DNA of 64,000 nt, from positions 25,389,597 to 25,453,596 of the forward strand of contig NC_034414.1 of assembly GCF_002078875.1 (NCBI RefSeq), in the 5' to 3' direction. The first letter of the stretch is position 1. Every line of letters begins with the position of its first letter. This stretch comes from Numida meleagris. Lineage: Eukaryota > Chordata > Aves > Galliformes > Numididae. Under the pieces are notes generated by a model. It saw nothing but the letters and a program-made list of their open reading frames with translations. It made no database searches and had not been told where the DNA came from. Made by a program: the position numbers and the translations under genes. Of the stretch, positions 1 to 55,860 are shown in pieces.

Positions 1-5897
<5,897 letters not shown>

Positions 5898-8800
5898 TGG
5901 GCTCCCATGGTTTCTCAGCTCCTCAGCTCTGGAACAACTTCACTGCTGTGCTTGCAGAGATGCCACCAGCCTACAGTTGTCAGCAGGACAAGCTTCAGAT
6001 TTCAGTTCTTTTTCCTGACACTGCACGAGGATACGGTCACCCTGACAAGTGGCCAACCTCATTTCCAAAGCTTCTCTCCCTCCTCCTGTTGGTCTCCCTG
6101 TTCATTTTTCCCCTTCCTCTTGGCGTTTTACTCCTCACTGTTACTTTGTTTCTTGAGTCTCTGCCACTCCTCCCATCCTGCTCTTTCTTTTACATTTCAG
6201 TCAGTATTTGACAGCTGTTTCCATGGGAGGATTTAAAAAGCCTGTGTTTTGCAGTGCATTTGCCCTGCAAAGTAGGAAACTCAGGAGACAGCGAGGCCAA
6301 GTGAGATGCTGAAAGGCCTGCAGCCAGTCAGTGTCAAGTCAGAAAGAGAATTCAGATCTGCAGGCTCTGAGTCACCTGCTGCAAACCCCAAAAAAGGCTT
6401 TTTAAAAAATTATTTCTGCCAGTCTTTTTGCCTCTTCTTTCATTTATTGTCTCCTTTTTTATACTTCCTCCTCTCTCTTCTCATCTTCCTTTTTTGGTTT
6501 TCTCACCTCTGCTTTCCAATTTCTCATTGCACCTTTCTGGGGTTTTGTCTGTGAGGATGTCTTTCAGCCTGTAATTGGCTTCTGTTGCCCAAAAATAAGG
6601 TATTTGCAGCACAAATTTCAGTGTCCACTGACACAGCCACAGCATCAGCCCCTGAGAAGCACTGAGGACTTTCACCACAGAGCAGTGAGATACACGAACA
6701 AAGCAAAAAGCATGCCTTTTGCTAACCATGCCCTGCCTGGCCTGCAGCAGATGCTGCTGCATTTCCAGGCGTAGTTAACCTCCTTCAGCTCCACCAGTGT
6801 TAGCAATCATTAAGAGCCGTAATGTAGATCAGTGCCCTGCTAGTGCCACTGTTTTTAAGACTGTAGATCTGGTTTGTGGTTATTTCATTCCCACCACTTG
6901 CTCAGAGCTGCAGGGGCTGGCAAGGAGGAGAGAGGCCAGGGAGGGAAAGGTGTTAATCCACTACAGCCCACCCACCGATGGTCTGAAGGCTCTTCCTGCA
7001 AGGCGCTCTGTGAGCCTCCAGTAAGGTGTGAGATCATCCTGGCTATGTCACCCACAGGAGGTGGCCGGTGCTTCCAAGAGCCAGGGACCAGCCCAGGGCT
7101 TCTGGCCATGCTCAGGACCCCCAGGGCCTCAACAGGTGCCAATCCTGCCATGTGCTGAGCAAGCTCTGCAATATTTCATCAGGTGGGTAGCTGAGGTGGG
7201 CACCAACTTGCAGGAGAACAGAATACAATCGCAATACAGTAACTACCAAAACCAAGGTGTTGTGCCTCCCTATGGCAGATAGGTCAGAAGCCGAGCCCTC
7301 AGAGGGGCTAGCAACAAATGCTTCCTCCCCAGTCAGTTCTGTGTGTATCTTCGTGTAATATGAGATTTATGAAGTCATATTAGTATGTGAAGATTATATG
7401 TAACTCTGCATATGGTGATTTCTTATGGCATTGACTGTTGCACTATGTTAAATACATTTTGTTTTGGTTTGATGATTGTTTTGATGCACTGTTTATTTCA
7501 ACTCTGGAAACAGAGACGTTGCTTTCACATGGGCAGTACCTGGCTAACCTGCTGCGGAGGATGGCACCATCAGGAGGGTAGTTTAAATCTGTATGAGTCA
7601 ATCTTTTTTAAAGTAAACACTGTATGTATGATTTATGTGACATTTTCATTCTGACAGCTTGGCATTTATTGTAAAAGATATGTAACACATAGGATGTGTT
7701 AGTTTGTCACCTCTAAAAAAGAATAACCGTTCTAGACATGAGGAAGAACCAGGTTTGGGCTTAGGGTAATGATTATTGTTGGACCAGGGCCAAAATCCTG
7801 AAGTGGATAGAAATAAAACTTAGGAAAAACACAATCAAAACTTAGACCCACCCCACAATGGCCCACTCCCGATCCCTATCCATGTCATGCCACTCCTGGC
7901 AGAGCTGAGAGCCTGGGATAAGGATAGGATCAGATCCGACCTCCAGGCTGATTCATCTCTGGTTTACTGGAGTAAAGGCAACTCTTGCGTAGGGTTCCCT
8001 CCTCTTGTCTTCACTCACACAGAAAGTTTAAACCAGCACATATGGAAGATCTGAGAGCTGGAGGAGGCTGAAGCCTCAAGAAATAGAGAGAGGCTGGAAT
8101 ATTTCAACACTGCTTCTGACTGAAGGAGGTGTTAGGGAGGAAGATGAGAAAGAAAGGAAGAGATGGTAGAATAACATAAATTAAAAAGGAACAGAGTTCA
8201 GATGCAGATCAGATAAATGAGCGGCAGAAAATCAGTTACAGCAGGCTCAGGCACAGAGGCAAGCTGCGGAGCTGCTGCAGCTACCTGCAACTTTTAGTGC
8301 CATTCCCATGCCTTGGCATGGCCCACTTGGTCCGATGTGTATTTCAAGACTGAGTGTTATATTTGGGTCCTCAGAAGGGGCCACGTCAAACAGTGTTATT
8401 ATCCGACGTGAACAAGCTCTGGCAATCCCATTATTATGATGGGCTGGGCAGAGAAAGGAGACAGTTTATGCCAAGTTTAACCTTTGTAGCGTGCTCAAAA
8501 GCTGCTGCAATATCCAGCAGCTCTCAGGCTGTGTCCTTGTCAGAGGCTGAGAAGCCCAGAGGGTTTTTACTTCCTTGCTGCTCGTGATCAGGCCCAGCTT
8601 TGGGGCACTTATTTGAGAACTATTCCCTAAGGCGTAAACAGCCCCACGTAGACCTCCCTCCTGTAACACACCATAGCTACTGGTGGGGGTGACTGGAAAG
8701 CTGGGAGCAGCTCTGAGCTGGCCTTGAACCAGCTGGCTTCAGCAAAGGGCCTGTGCACGGAGCACCTGAGCAGCCACCCCTGGGCTCCTGGCCACAGCAC

Positions 8801-8968
8801 ATGGCTGCTCCTGACGCCCTCGGGCATCGCATTGTTGTCACTCACTGCTGCAGCTTCCAGATGTGGTAGATCTGTTCCCACAGCAGAAGTAAGGAGGAGG
8901 GCACTGAGGCCGCCTGCGTGCCTCAGTGCTGTGTCCTTTGCCTTAGCACAGCAGCACTGTCACCAGTG
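5898..8968. other. TMEM151-like 3' UTR and intergenic DNA
   Basis: No gene is recognisable here. The first part, after the stop at 5897, is pyrimidine-rich (about 6060-6190 and 6410-6550) and is presumably 3' UTR. The only canonical AATAAA I noticed is at 7812-7817, without an obvious GT-rich downstream element, so the transcript end is unresolved. The rest shows no repeats I can name. Confidence 0.5.
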
Positions 8969-9290
8969 TCACGACCTGTAGAACAACGCCACACAGATTA
9001 ATGCAGCAACACCAGCAGCCAGGAGAGAGTATTTGTCTTCAGTTCCTAAAAGCATTTCGGAATCACCAGCTCCTTTGATTCTGCACAGCAATATTGAACT
9101 CCTCTGCAAGTTTTCCCACAGCAGTTTGCACTCCAACTGGCAGCACATGCCGGATCTTGGTCCAATTTTCATGCAGCTCTTCCTGTTGACATAAAGCCCT
9201 TCTCAGACACGCTGAAGCCAGATCCCCTGCTACTGACAATTCCAATTGTTCCTCTGCTTCCAGCAAAGCCTCGCCGCCTAATACTAGCCC
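8969..9290 (-). pseudogene. Disrupted small frame with C-terminal hydrophobic tail (unidentified)
   Basis: I do not recognise this gene. On the minus strand one frame is open from about 9300 down to a stop at 9063-9065. It reads as an acidic, helical-looking stretch (containing ALLEAEEQLELSVAG and ENWTKIRHVLPVGVQ). Overlapping it in another frame, a second stretch runs to a stop at 8969. It contains KYSLLAAGVAALICVALF followed by YRS, which looks like a tail anchor for an intracellular membrane. Joining the two needs a frame change near 9070; no plausible intron corrects it, though GTGCAG near 9075 resembles an acceptor. No good initiator ATG is visible. The position, about 0.5 kb upstream of the TYRO3 CpG island and divergent from it, would suit a small gene using a bidirectional promoter. 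Alternatives are an old retrocopy, an assembly error of one base, or chance. Confidence 0.35.
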
Positions 9291-10293
9291 AGGGCCTGGC
9301 CCGTGTCACACATCAAGGCCTTCCCACTGTCATGTTACGAGGCCTTCCCTCCTGGCACACACGCTCCCTTCCCTCCGTCCCTTCTCCACCAGCCCCAGCA
9401 GGGTCACACTCCATGTCGGGCCCAGTGCGGCTCACAGGGGCACAGAGAGTTGCATGGCCACCAGGTAAGTGCTGTAGTTGCTACTATGGAGCTGAACGCT
9501 GCACTGTAATGACTGTGCTCCTTACGGCGTCTTTAAACTTAGATTCTCACCATCATCCCTATGAAAAGACAGTGCCTGATTTTGTTTTGTCAATGACTTT
9601 CCCCACACCGTGTGGGTAACTTTGAGAGTGCAGATGTCCTCAGCCCTCTCCTTGCCCTCGCACCAGCAGGAAAGAGGCCGAGGCTGCACATCCCTGCAGG
9701 AAAGATGGAGCTGGGGTGGGATGGCACAGCCATGCCCTGAGATCTGCGGACCCCACCAGAGCCTCGGTTGTGGAAAGCCGATCCCCCAGCCCCTCTGCCC
9801 TTCGAGGGGGCCTCCCGAGCCACGCCGCCCTCTGCTCCCACATGGGGCCCGGAGGGAAGCGGCCTCCCTCCGCGTGTACCAGCCCTTTGGTGCTGCTGCG
9901 GGAACCAGGCGGCCCCCGGGCCGGGCTGGGAGAGACCGCTAGCGGCGGCGGCGGGGCGGTGATTTTCCGCTCCGGGGGCCGCTCATGCATATTCATGCCG
10001 TGATGTCAGAGGGGGAGCACAGCGCGCGGTGACCGCCTGAAAGCGCCATTTCCTGGCGGAGAAGGCGGTGGCGGGGGGCCGGGCCCGGCCCGGGAGGAGG
10101 CGCCGCGCGGCCGCGCGCCGATAGGGGGAGAGCGCCCGGCACTGAGCGCCCGGCGGCGGCGGCACCGCACCGCATCTTTCCCGGAGCGCCGCTGCCCCGG
10201 CCGGAGCAGCCGCGGAACTTGGAGCGTTCCCGCAGCCTTCCGGGGCTGCCCGGCGGAGCCGAGGAGCCGGGGGAGGATGGTGGTGCGAGAGCG

Positions 10294-47651
<37,358 letters not shown>

Positions 47652-48155
47652 TCTGTACATAGCAGTGACACTGCTTTCCTGGGACGGGATGTGTGCAGCC
47701 GCAGTGCCGCGTCGCCTGGGTCTCCTGTGCTGGATCGGGAATGGCTTTAAACAGCACAGGCCGGAGCTCTTGGGCAGCTTTGGCAGCTTTCATTTCTGTA
47801 TGGGCTGCAGTTGCGGACAGCGTGGATGGACCACAGCCCTGACATGCCCTTGGATTTGGGGAGGGAGGCGGTAGGGTGGCAGGCTGTTCACACCCCGCTG
47901 AAAGAAGGTCAAAGCCAAGGTGGGCAGTCAGAGCCTCTGCTCTGGTCCTTCTCGCTGGCAGCTGGAGCAGAGCTGAACACACCTTCTGTTCAGTCAGCAC
48001 TCACTCTCGTGTAGATGTTGTCTTTGATCCTGGCTGCGTGACTTCGGGACTGGTACCTCTGAAAACACTAGTGGGTATTTACACCGTCATCAGGACACGG
48101 GGGAAGATTCCTCTCGTGTTCGCTCAGCAGTGCTGCCTAGACGTCTTGCCTACCT

Positions 48156-48793
48156 CAGTGGTTCTCAAACTGCAATCTGCAGATCTGCTTTCACCCAACA
48201 TTGAACATCTGGCACATTTCATGCAGTAACGCTCGCTGCTCCCTCTACCCAGGGCTCTTTTAAGGTACTGAGACTTGCAGTGAGCGGTGAAATTAGAAAA
48301 AAAATGAAAATCGAGCATCCCTCTCCACACCACATACCTCTTTTCTGTGTCTTTTTTTTCTGTTTGGTGCCAGTTCAGGCCTGTCCAGCCTTGCAGCTGG
48401 CATGGGTGAGGACAGAATCTTAACTTCAAAGGAATTGAGAGGAAACTGTGTAGAGAGGACTTGCCAGGAGTGTGGGGAAGCAGTGCTAATTAATGCAAAG
48501 TGCTGCCCTCCAGGAGAGGAAGGAGACTGCTTAGATAGGGAATGGCAGACACACATCAGTTTCAGCAGGAGCAGGATTCAGCGTTTGCTTGAAAGTAGGA
48601 TTCCTTTAATCTTTCTCTTTTTAACCATCCTGTGACTTTCAAGCAATCCAGTGTTGTAGCTGCTGTGGTGAACATCTGAGGTCAGTTTGGGGAAGGTATG
48701 TGTGTGGTGGGGGGAAGGGACCAACGAGGAAATCTCTTTCTAAAGAGAAAAACGAAAATGCGAAAATATGACGAAAAAGCTTGAGAACCACTG
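48156..48793. mobile_element. hAT-like DNA transposon with terminal inverted repeats in TYRO3 3' UTR
   Basis: The left end reads CAGTGGTTCTCAAACT. The right end, reverse complemented, reads CAGTGGTTCTCAAGCT. That is 16 bp with one mismatch, and the CAGTGGTTCTCAA start is characteristic of hAT-Charlie/MER5-type elements. The 638-bp interior has no transposase frame, so it would be non-autonomous. The 8-bp flanks (GCCTACCT and GCTGTCTC) do not match well, so the target duplication has decayed or the borders are off. Confidence 0.6.
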
Positions 48794-49680
48794 GCTGTCT
48801 CATTTAGGAGGTCTTCTGGCACACTGTAAAAGCCACATCAGATCATAGACCCGTATCACTGCAGCCTTCCACACAGGGCAAAATTGATGGTTTTGCTCTT
48901 TGGGTTTTGTTTTCCAATCAGCATGTCTGACTCACTGTAACTGCAAGCGCTTTTGTGGTTTTTAATAATTTAATATTTTAATGTAAAATCAGCATTTGTT
49001 TTGTGCAGTGTTTCCCAGCAAGGAAGTGCAGTTACATCTTACTCTAGTTATCCTAAATATTTGCTAGATGTTCATTTGTTTTATTTTCAATGTGCTGAAA
49101 AGTCAGCAGTATCACAGGACTTAGGATTCCACACTGCTTTTCCTCAGACACAAATGCCACCGATGTCGTCACTTGCCAAGTTGGCTAAGGTGGGACCAGT
49201 GAGCCAAGTTAGACTGCAGGCTCAGTATCAGGACACCCCATCATTCGATGCCCTGTTCTTGGTTGTTGCCAGGTGAGGGGCTAACTACAAAATTTCGGTC
49301 CAGTGTCATCCCTTGCTGAGAGCACCTTCCTAGGGAAGGGAAAGTTCAGTCTGGGGCTTGGGCATGGGTCCTTTCTGTAAGGTTTCCTACCACCCAGCGC
49401 TGCCCTACAGCTGTTTCTGGAAGCCCAGTGCGGTTTCTTGGTCACAAACTACAAAACCTGACACCCCAGGCAGTACGGATTTTTTTCATCATTTAGCTGG
49501 ATCGCTGTCAATGCAGGTGAGAAAATAACACCTAACGAAGGTTAGCAGAAACCTGTGCGGTGCACACGTTGGCAGTGAGGGCAGAAGGCTATGCTCCCTG
49601 CAACTGCCTGGGAAGCGCAGATGTACATAGAGACTCTAACTTTGGGAAGCATGTCATAGTTTTTATGCATTTTTTAAAAT

Positions 49681-49686
49681 AATAAA
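49681..49686 (+). terminator. TYRO3: TYRO3 polyadenylation signal AATAAA
   Basis: This is the canonical hexamer, followed within 15 bp by a GT-rich stretch (GTACTGTGTGTGAG) suited to CstF binding. It is the first AATAAA I found after the TYRO3 stop. Cleavage is expected near 49700. Confidence 0.75.
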
Positions 49687-49700
49687 ACATGTACTGTGTG

Positions 49701-52700
49701 TGAGTCCCAGCCTGTTATCTGCGGCAGAGTTTGTGAGGATGCTCTGAACAGATCTTCCTTGCTGGGTGGGTACGTTGGTAGCACGGGGTCGTCTTCCAGA
49801 GAGCCTCAGCCCCAGCCAAAAGCCTTCAGCGACCTCCTCAGAGGCAGGGAGCATGCTGCAGTGCTGCATCCCATCCAGCTGCCTGCAGCCTCTGTGCCCG
49901 TTCCTTCCCCTGAAAGCTGCCCACAGCCAGCCCCCCACTGGCAGCACTCCCTGGGGAGCATGGCCTCGGAGGCAGCAGTTGGAACTCCACTGCTGAGTCA
50001 AAAGTTCCCAGTGCAACACAGAAGAGTCCTTGGGTTTCCAGCTTGCCGAGAAGAAGAAGAGACGCACATCGCACGTTTATTATTCTTCAGCCAGCAGCAC
50101 AGTGCACAGCCTCTGCCTGTACACTCACACCAGGAGGAAGAGTGATGGTGAGCAGGGGGAGGGAGCGCTCACCCCCATCTGCTATGCAGGGAAAACGACT
50201 TCCGAAGCACAGAGTGGCTGACTCGGTTAGTATTGTGAGGTTCCGGTGCCCAGTGCCATCCCTTGGATCTGGTTCAAAGGATGATTGAATCCTTTTGCAC
50301 ACGAGCCTGGTCGGATCAGGTACACATGGCTGTGCCATGGGCGGGGGAAGCAGCAGCAGAGGGAAAGTCACTGCGGGAAGAGGAGGGGAGGAAATTGTAA
50401 GATGGCACTGGAGGATGCAGCGCTGCTCTGTATCAGGAGGTCCGATGCACGCACCGTCGTGCCACACTGGTTTCTTAAAAAGCCCAACATCTCCCCCATG
50501 ACCACCGTCATTTTGACTGTAGTTAATGCACAAACACAGACACACCCTCATGCTTGCAGCTCCTTCCTGGCCCCTGCGTGGAAGGGGGCCTTGCAGGCTT
50601 TACTCAGTTAAAACACTCACTGGAGTCAAATACATTTAATTTTGAGTGAAAGTTTGAGCCTTGTAGAACAGAGAAACAAATACGTATGTGTATTTGTTCC
50701 CAATTTATATTGTATTTTGCTGGCAGTATTCATTCTCTAATTCTTAGCTGCCAGCTTTTGCCAATTCCCACTTTTTTTCAAGCAGAAATTTCTGTAGAGG
50801 TTATTTTGTGAGGGACCCTCATAGAGAGTTCCAGTTTTGAATGGATTTGTTCACATCTTTGTGCTCTGTTGAAACAGCAAGTTACTGTGTGAGCACCTTG
50901 GAGCTGAGGAAGCCCAGCTCTGAATTTGGTTTGAATTTCAGGTACTCCTGGGTGCAGCCAGGAGCTGGACTCAGTCATCCTTATGGGTCCCTCCCAGCTC
51001 AGGATACAAAAGCTGCAAGGGACAGCAGGTGCAGGCGTGATCAGGAAGCCTTGTTACCATGGGAAACCAAGTCAAAATCGATCACTTGGTCCAGGAACGC
51101 CGACAGACGTGGGCTTTGGTTGCGTGGGCTCCGTCACAGACAAGGAACTTGGCGTCAGTGTGAATCAGGCTCCAGTCACTGTGCTGAAGTCTTGTGGCAA
51201 AGCCAAGACAATGGAGCGCTGCTTACTGACTGCCCTGGAGGCCCTCTGGCTTGAGGCATGCCAAGCCAGTGTGTTCCTACGTGCGGGCAGGCTGGGGAAA
51301 TGTAAAATCTTTTGGCCGTGCTGACAACAGCTCTGAAACAAGGGGCTGGATAGTGCCAGCTCCTTGGCCAGGAATGCTCAGATCCAGTTTCCTCCAGTTT
51401 CTTTTCACGGCTAAAATCGAGCTGAAAGATACATCTGATCCGGGGAAGTGGGTTGCAGTTGTTGATTTAAGCTTTGATGTGTTCAGTGGAGATTTAATGG
51501 GACTAGATGAGCTTCCAGAAGAGTCTTTATAGGAGCTGCCTTGGCAGCCTGCTGCGTGAGGGGATGGGACTTTGTGGAGAGGAAGGAGGGTTTGCTTGCA
51601 GACGAGATCTAGTTGTGAAAATAAGATACTGCACGACCTGCTGGAGAACACACGTCAGTAAAGGTGACAAAGAGTGGGATGAGAGAAACTGCAGAGCAGG
51701 TGAGAGCAGCGCTCTGCCCACAGCCATTAGCACAGCAAATTGGGGAGCTCACTGCTCTCCCAGCTAATCCGTATGACAGCGATCCTGGCCGCTACCCTGT
51801 CGTTAACCGAGCTGCGTGGGAGCACGCTGCCGGCAGCTGGTGCGTGCCGCTGCTGCAGCCACTGCTGCCTGTGCTGCCAGCCTGGAGCAGGGGGCCCTGG
51901 TCACTCGCTGCTGCCTCTCCTTCTTTCCCCTCAATAAATTGCACTGAAACAAGCTATAAAACCCATGAAGGCTCAAATTGCTAAACAGTCTATGCCAGCA
52001 TGCCGCCACCAACATCAGGCCTAATTAATACATCTCCCAGAGTTATCCATCTGCCTTATTCCTCCTCTTGCACAAAGGTACCTAAAGAGAAGCAGGGGGG
52101 TTTTGCAGGCATGTGGGCTGAGCTGTAAAAGCCCTTCAGTGCCCGTCACCCTGTACCAGGGCTGCCGAGTGCGCAGGTAATGGAAGATGCAGACCTGGGG
52201 GCTACAACAAAAGGGATGGGGCAGGATGCGATACGGGTACTGAGCTGCCGATGCCAACAGTGTCAAATCCTGGCATCCCATCTCAGACCGTCATTTACAC
52301 TGATCAAACAGCTGGGGCAGCTTAAGACCATCCCCGTGTATTTGCTTGCTCCCCCCTGCTGCAGTTTGGGATCCCGGGGCTGCGGATGGTGAGGTGAAAG
52401 ACGGCAGAGGCTGCACGCAAGCGGCTGAAGCACGGGTATGCGTCTCCACCGGCGCTGCTGCGGGGGTGGAAATCTCTGGCAGAGCTAGCAGCCGGTAACT
52501 GCTCACCCCCTGATTGACGCCAGCCCGTCTGCCAACGCTCGCAACTGCGCCAGTGCCATCTCATCGAGGCTGCTGCACCGGGCGGTACCTGGGGCAGCGA
52601 CCTGGTTCACTCCTTGAAAGGGTGTCTGCATTTTCCGCTTATTAATGGAGTCCCATGGGTCAACTGCCTGCATTGCTCTGGGTTGCTGCCCTGTCAAGGG

Positions 52701-55700
52701 GCCAACGTTTTCTGCAGGCATAATCAGGCAAAAATTCAAACGAGAAGAGCTGGACCTATTTATAGCAGAAAATAGCCTGGCTTGATTTTCTCCATTTTCT
52801 CTCTTAATACACTCAGGGAAATGTTCCCAGCCTGATGATTCCCATAAAACTGCAGGGCTACAGCACTGGGACTGCAAACAACGGCTGGCCCACGGGGGCT
52901 TTATTTGGGATTTGGCTCTTGCATTTGGCAGTCGCTGTGTCAGCGGAGCAGAGCTCATCCACCAGAGGCTGGTTCCCTGCCATGACACAGCTGAGGGAAG
53001 CACGTAGCCTGCAGCCTGTGAACCCACCTGGCCTGCCCCTGGAGGAAGATGGCTTCCTGGGGTGGCTGGGATCCTTTTTCCTCCTGGTGCTTGTGCTGGA
53101 GTGCTGCTGAGCACCACTAAGCCTCTGTGCCAGTCCCACAGCAGGGGTGATGAGCAGCTGCCTGCGGACGTCCATGGGATGATGCCTTCCCAAGGCTGGC
53201 AAGAGCTCAAAATCGTGTTTTACAGCTTGCCTGTTTCTAGACAAATTCTTACTGGCATCAGAAATCTGTGACTGTAGAAAATCTGTGCTTGCCTTCATTC
53301 CAGGAAGGCTCTAAAATTTCATTAGAAAAAAATAGTAGATTTCTTTTTTTGGTAAATATCTTACAAATGGTGCAGACAATAGACTGTCACTGAGAATGAA
53401 CTCTGAAAATTAAAAGGTGTCCTTAGCTCGCTGTTAGCAAAATGTGGGTAAAATCCTAAAGACAACAAGGTTTCATCCCCATGCACAGCAGGGCAAGGTA
53501 CATCCCGGCTCCCCCCAGGTTTTCTGCTCCTGGAGCTGCTAACACAGCTGGAAACACGGTGCTGCCTTGTTTTCACCAGATATTGTGGCAAAGCACAGCA
53601 GTGTGGATGAACCCACAGATAACATCCGTTTTCTCCCCAGCCAAACTTCTATTTGCAGGGAGGATATTGTGAACTTCTGCTCAGTTAGATTGGTTTTGCA
53701 ATTCTATAGGAAGCAACCAAAATGCAAATTTGACCCCAAAGATGTCCTTTTGCTTTGCGCTGACAGCTGGAGTGCAAAATCTGAAGAGATTTCTGGGTGT
53801 GCATTTGGGGTTGCCCTGTGAGGCCCACAGCGTGAGACAGGGAGAGCAGCAGAGATGCCTCTGGCATGCAGACCCCCGGCAGCTACTGTGGGTGCATCTT
53901 GGTGAAATGCATCATATGCACGCAGAGGCTTTGAGCGAGTGCCTCAGGGCTGGGATGAGGGCAGAGCACTGGCCCAAGCCCTGCCTGCCGCCTGCCTCTG
54001 CATTCCGGTGCTGGCAGGTGGGGGAGCTGCAGGGCACGGATGTAGTTTGCTTTTTAGCACCATTCAGATCCTTAACATCGATTAGAGCTTCTTTAAAAGA
54101 GGATGCAGCTGCATGAGAACTTCACATATCTAAGGAATTATCAGCATTTCCAGTTTGAAAGGAAATAATTCTGGGAAGCAACCAGCAGCTGGTGTGCCTG
54201 CAGAACGGCAGCCAGGAGCACTCCAACAAGTTGCCTCTGCAGAGGCAGCTACTTTGGTGCAGGGGCTTATGGATGCAGGGAAAGTGCTCTGTGGCCAGTG
54301 CTTTCAGCCAGCTCTGCGTGCAGCTCCTGGCTCTTCAGTCTGGAAGGCAGCAGCAGCACACAGACCCAGCTTGGGTCCCCCACATCCTGTGTGCACATGT
54401 GTGCATTTGGGACTCATGACCACCTGCAATTGGGGAGACAAGCACCAGGCAAGGGGGGTCAGCTAGGGCTGGGACCCTCGGAAAATCAGAAAATATCCTC
54501 AGGAGTATATTTCAGAAGATGTTTGTGTTCCCACCCCCCATTAATTTAAAGCTCTTAGATTTATCCTATCGTGATAATGAACTGCCCTCAGGGAGCTGCC
54601 TTGCAAGCACACACCACCCCCCTTCACAGTCTGGCTGGTGGGAGGAAGGTTTAACCCCTTACTCTCAAAGCCACTCATGGGCCTAACAAAGGGGCAACAC
54701 CAGCTCCTGGGAATGTGGGTTGGTTTTTTGTTTGTTTGTTTTTTACCCCATTTGGGCAGGGAAGGGTTTGTTAGGCTGTCGAAAATACACTGGAAATATA
54801 CTGAGCTTGGCAAGACTTGTTGCAGCTGGAGAGGCCTATGCTGCAGTGGTTAAAGCAGATGGGGTGCTGGCTCATGCCCCTTGGTGTGGCCCTGGGGGAG
54901 ATCTCAGCCTGTTCCCAGAGAACCAGCCCCAGCAGAGAGCCAGCTTGAGAAGGCTCACTGCAGACACATTTGCAGATTCTGCCCCAAATGACCACCACCA
55001 TGCTGGGACGAAAGTGCATGGAGATGCTGCAGCCAGCAGCTTGCCTCACGTGGGCTTCATGTGGGACTTTACAGCCTCCAGGCACCCAGCCAGGAAGCCA
55101 TGGGGGGAAGCTGCAGGGGAAGTGGCCTGGGGGCTCCAGCAGACAGCTGAGGGGCTTTCCTAGCTCTCTGAAGACCAACAGATAGGGACAGGCTTTCCTC
55201 ATTGCCCACTGTTTAACTTGTGGGAGAATACTTAAGAAAAACTGGGCAGCACTTACTGCCAACCTTATCTTTCCAGAGCCAGTGGTGGACCCCCGGCCTT
55301 GAGCTTTGGAACTAAAGCTTTATTCTGCTGCAGATACACAGCACATCACAGTGTGCAGTTCTGGTGAGAGGTACGTTGGGAACATGCAGGCTTACATGGA
55401 GGTGATGCATGCCGCAGGCACAGCTGCAACACAGCCCATCCTATTTCAGAAAGCTTTGCCCTGTAAAAGTAACATTAGGGCACTCTCAGAAAGCAGCCAC
55501 CACAAACGCGCCTTTAGAAAGAAAGCCTTTATTTGGGACGCATCATCAACATTGGAAAGCCAGAAGTGCCAGCTTCACAATTATCTCAGCAATCTTAATC
55601 TGGCTCCCGTGCGTGTAACGCTGATTTCATTAAACATTCACACATTATTTTCTCCGTGTGATCCTGACTCACGCAGTGCACAGGAAACTGCATCCTTCAT

Positions 55701-55860
55701 TCTGACATTTTGCAGACTTTAAATGATCAATTCAAGCATTTTAACAGCATAATCGAAGCGTAAGGGCGGTGGCTGCCGTTCAGTGCAGTTATTGGTGTTG
55801 AAATGTAACCGTTTTTACATTATGATCACTCCTTGAAGGCATATGCCTGTTTTTCCTGTG
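49701..55860. other. Intergenic DNA between TYRO3 and the next CpG island
   Basis: I see no gene here. Several open frames of 100-235 codons occur on both strands (for example 52503-53210 minus and 54771-55262 minus), but they start at non-ATG codons or lack protein-like composition and splice context. No mobile element was identified. Confidence 0.55.

Larger units (their letters stand above)
47652..49700 (+). other. TYRO3: TYRO3 3' UTR
   Basis: About 2 kb between the stop codon and the polyadenylation signal, with no other gene inside. It has an AT-rich portion near 48960-49000 and a transposon-like segment at 48156-48793. The UTR end is inferred from the AATAAA at 49681. Confidence 0.75.

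Noticed and set aside
7812..7817. AATAAA as polyadenylation signal of the TMEM151-like gene
   Set aside because: The hexamer is present but 1.9 kb past the stop and lacks a GT-rich downstream element; it could be chance in AT-rich DNA, so I did not list it as a feature.
10219..10293. 25-residue N-terminal extension of TYRO3
   Set aside because: It begins at a TTG, not an ATG, and would put a charged, Gly/Pro-rich stretch before the signal peptide.
52503..53298. Overlapping minus-strand frames of 146 and 235 codons
   Set aside because: Low-complexity Ser/Pro/Gln-rich translations without a recognisable domain, a good start or splice sites; likely chance.
54771..55262. 163-codon minus-strand frame
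   Set aside because: No family resemblance, no supporting start context and an overlapping plus-strand frame of equal quality.
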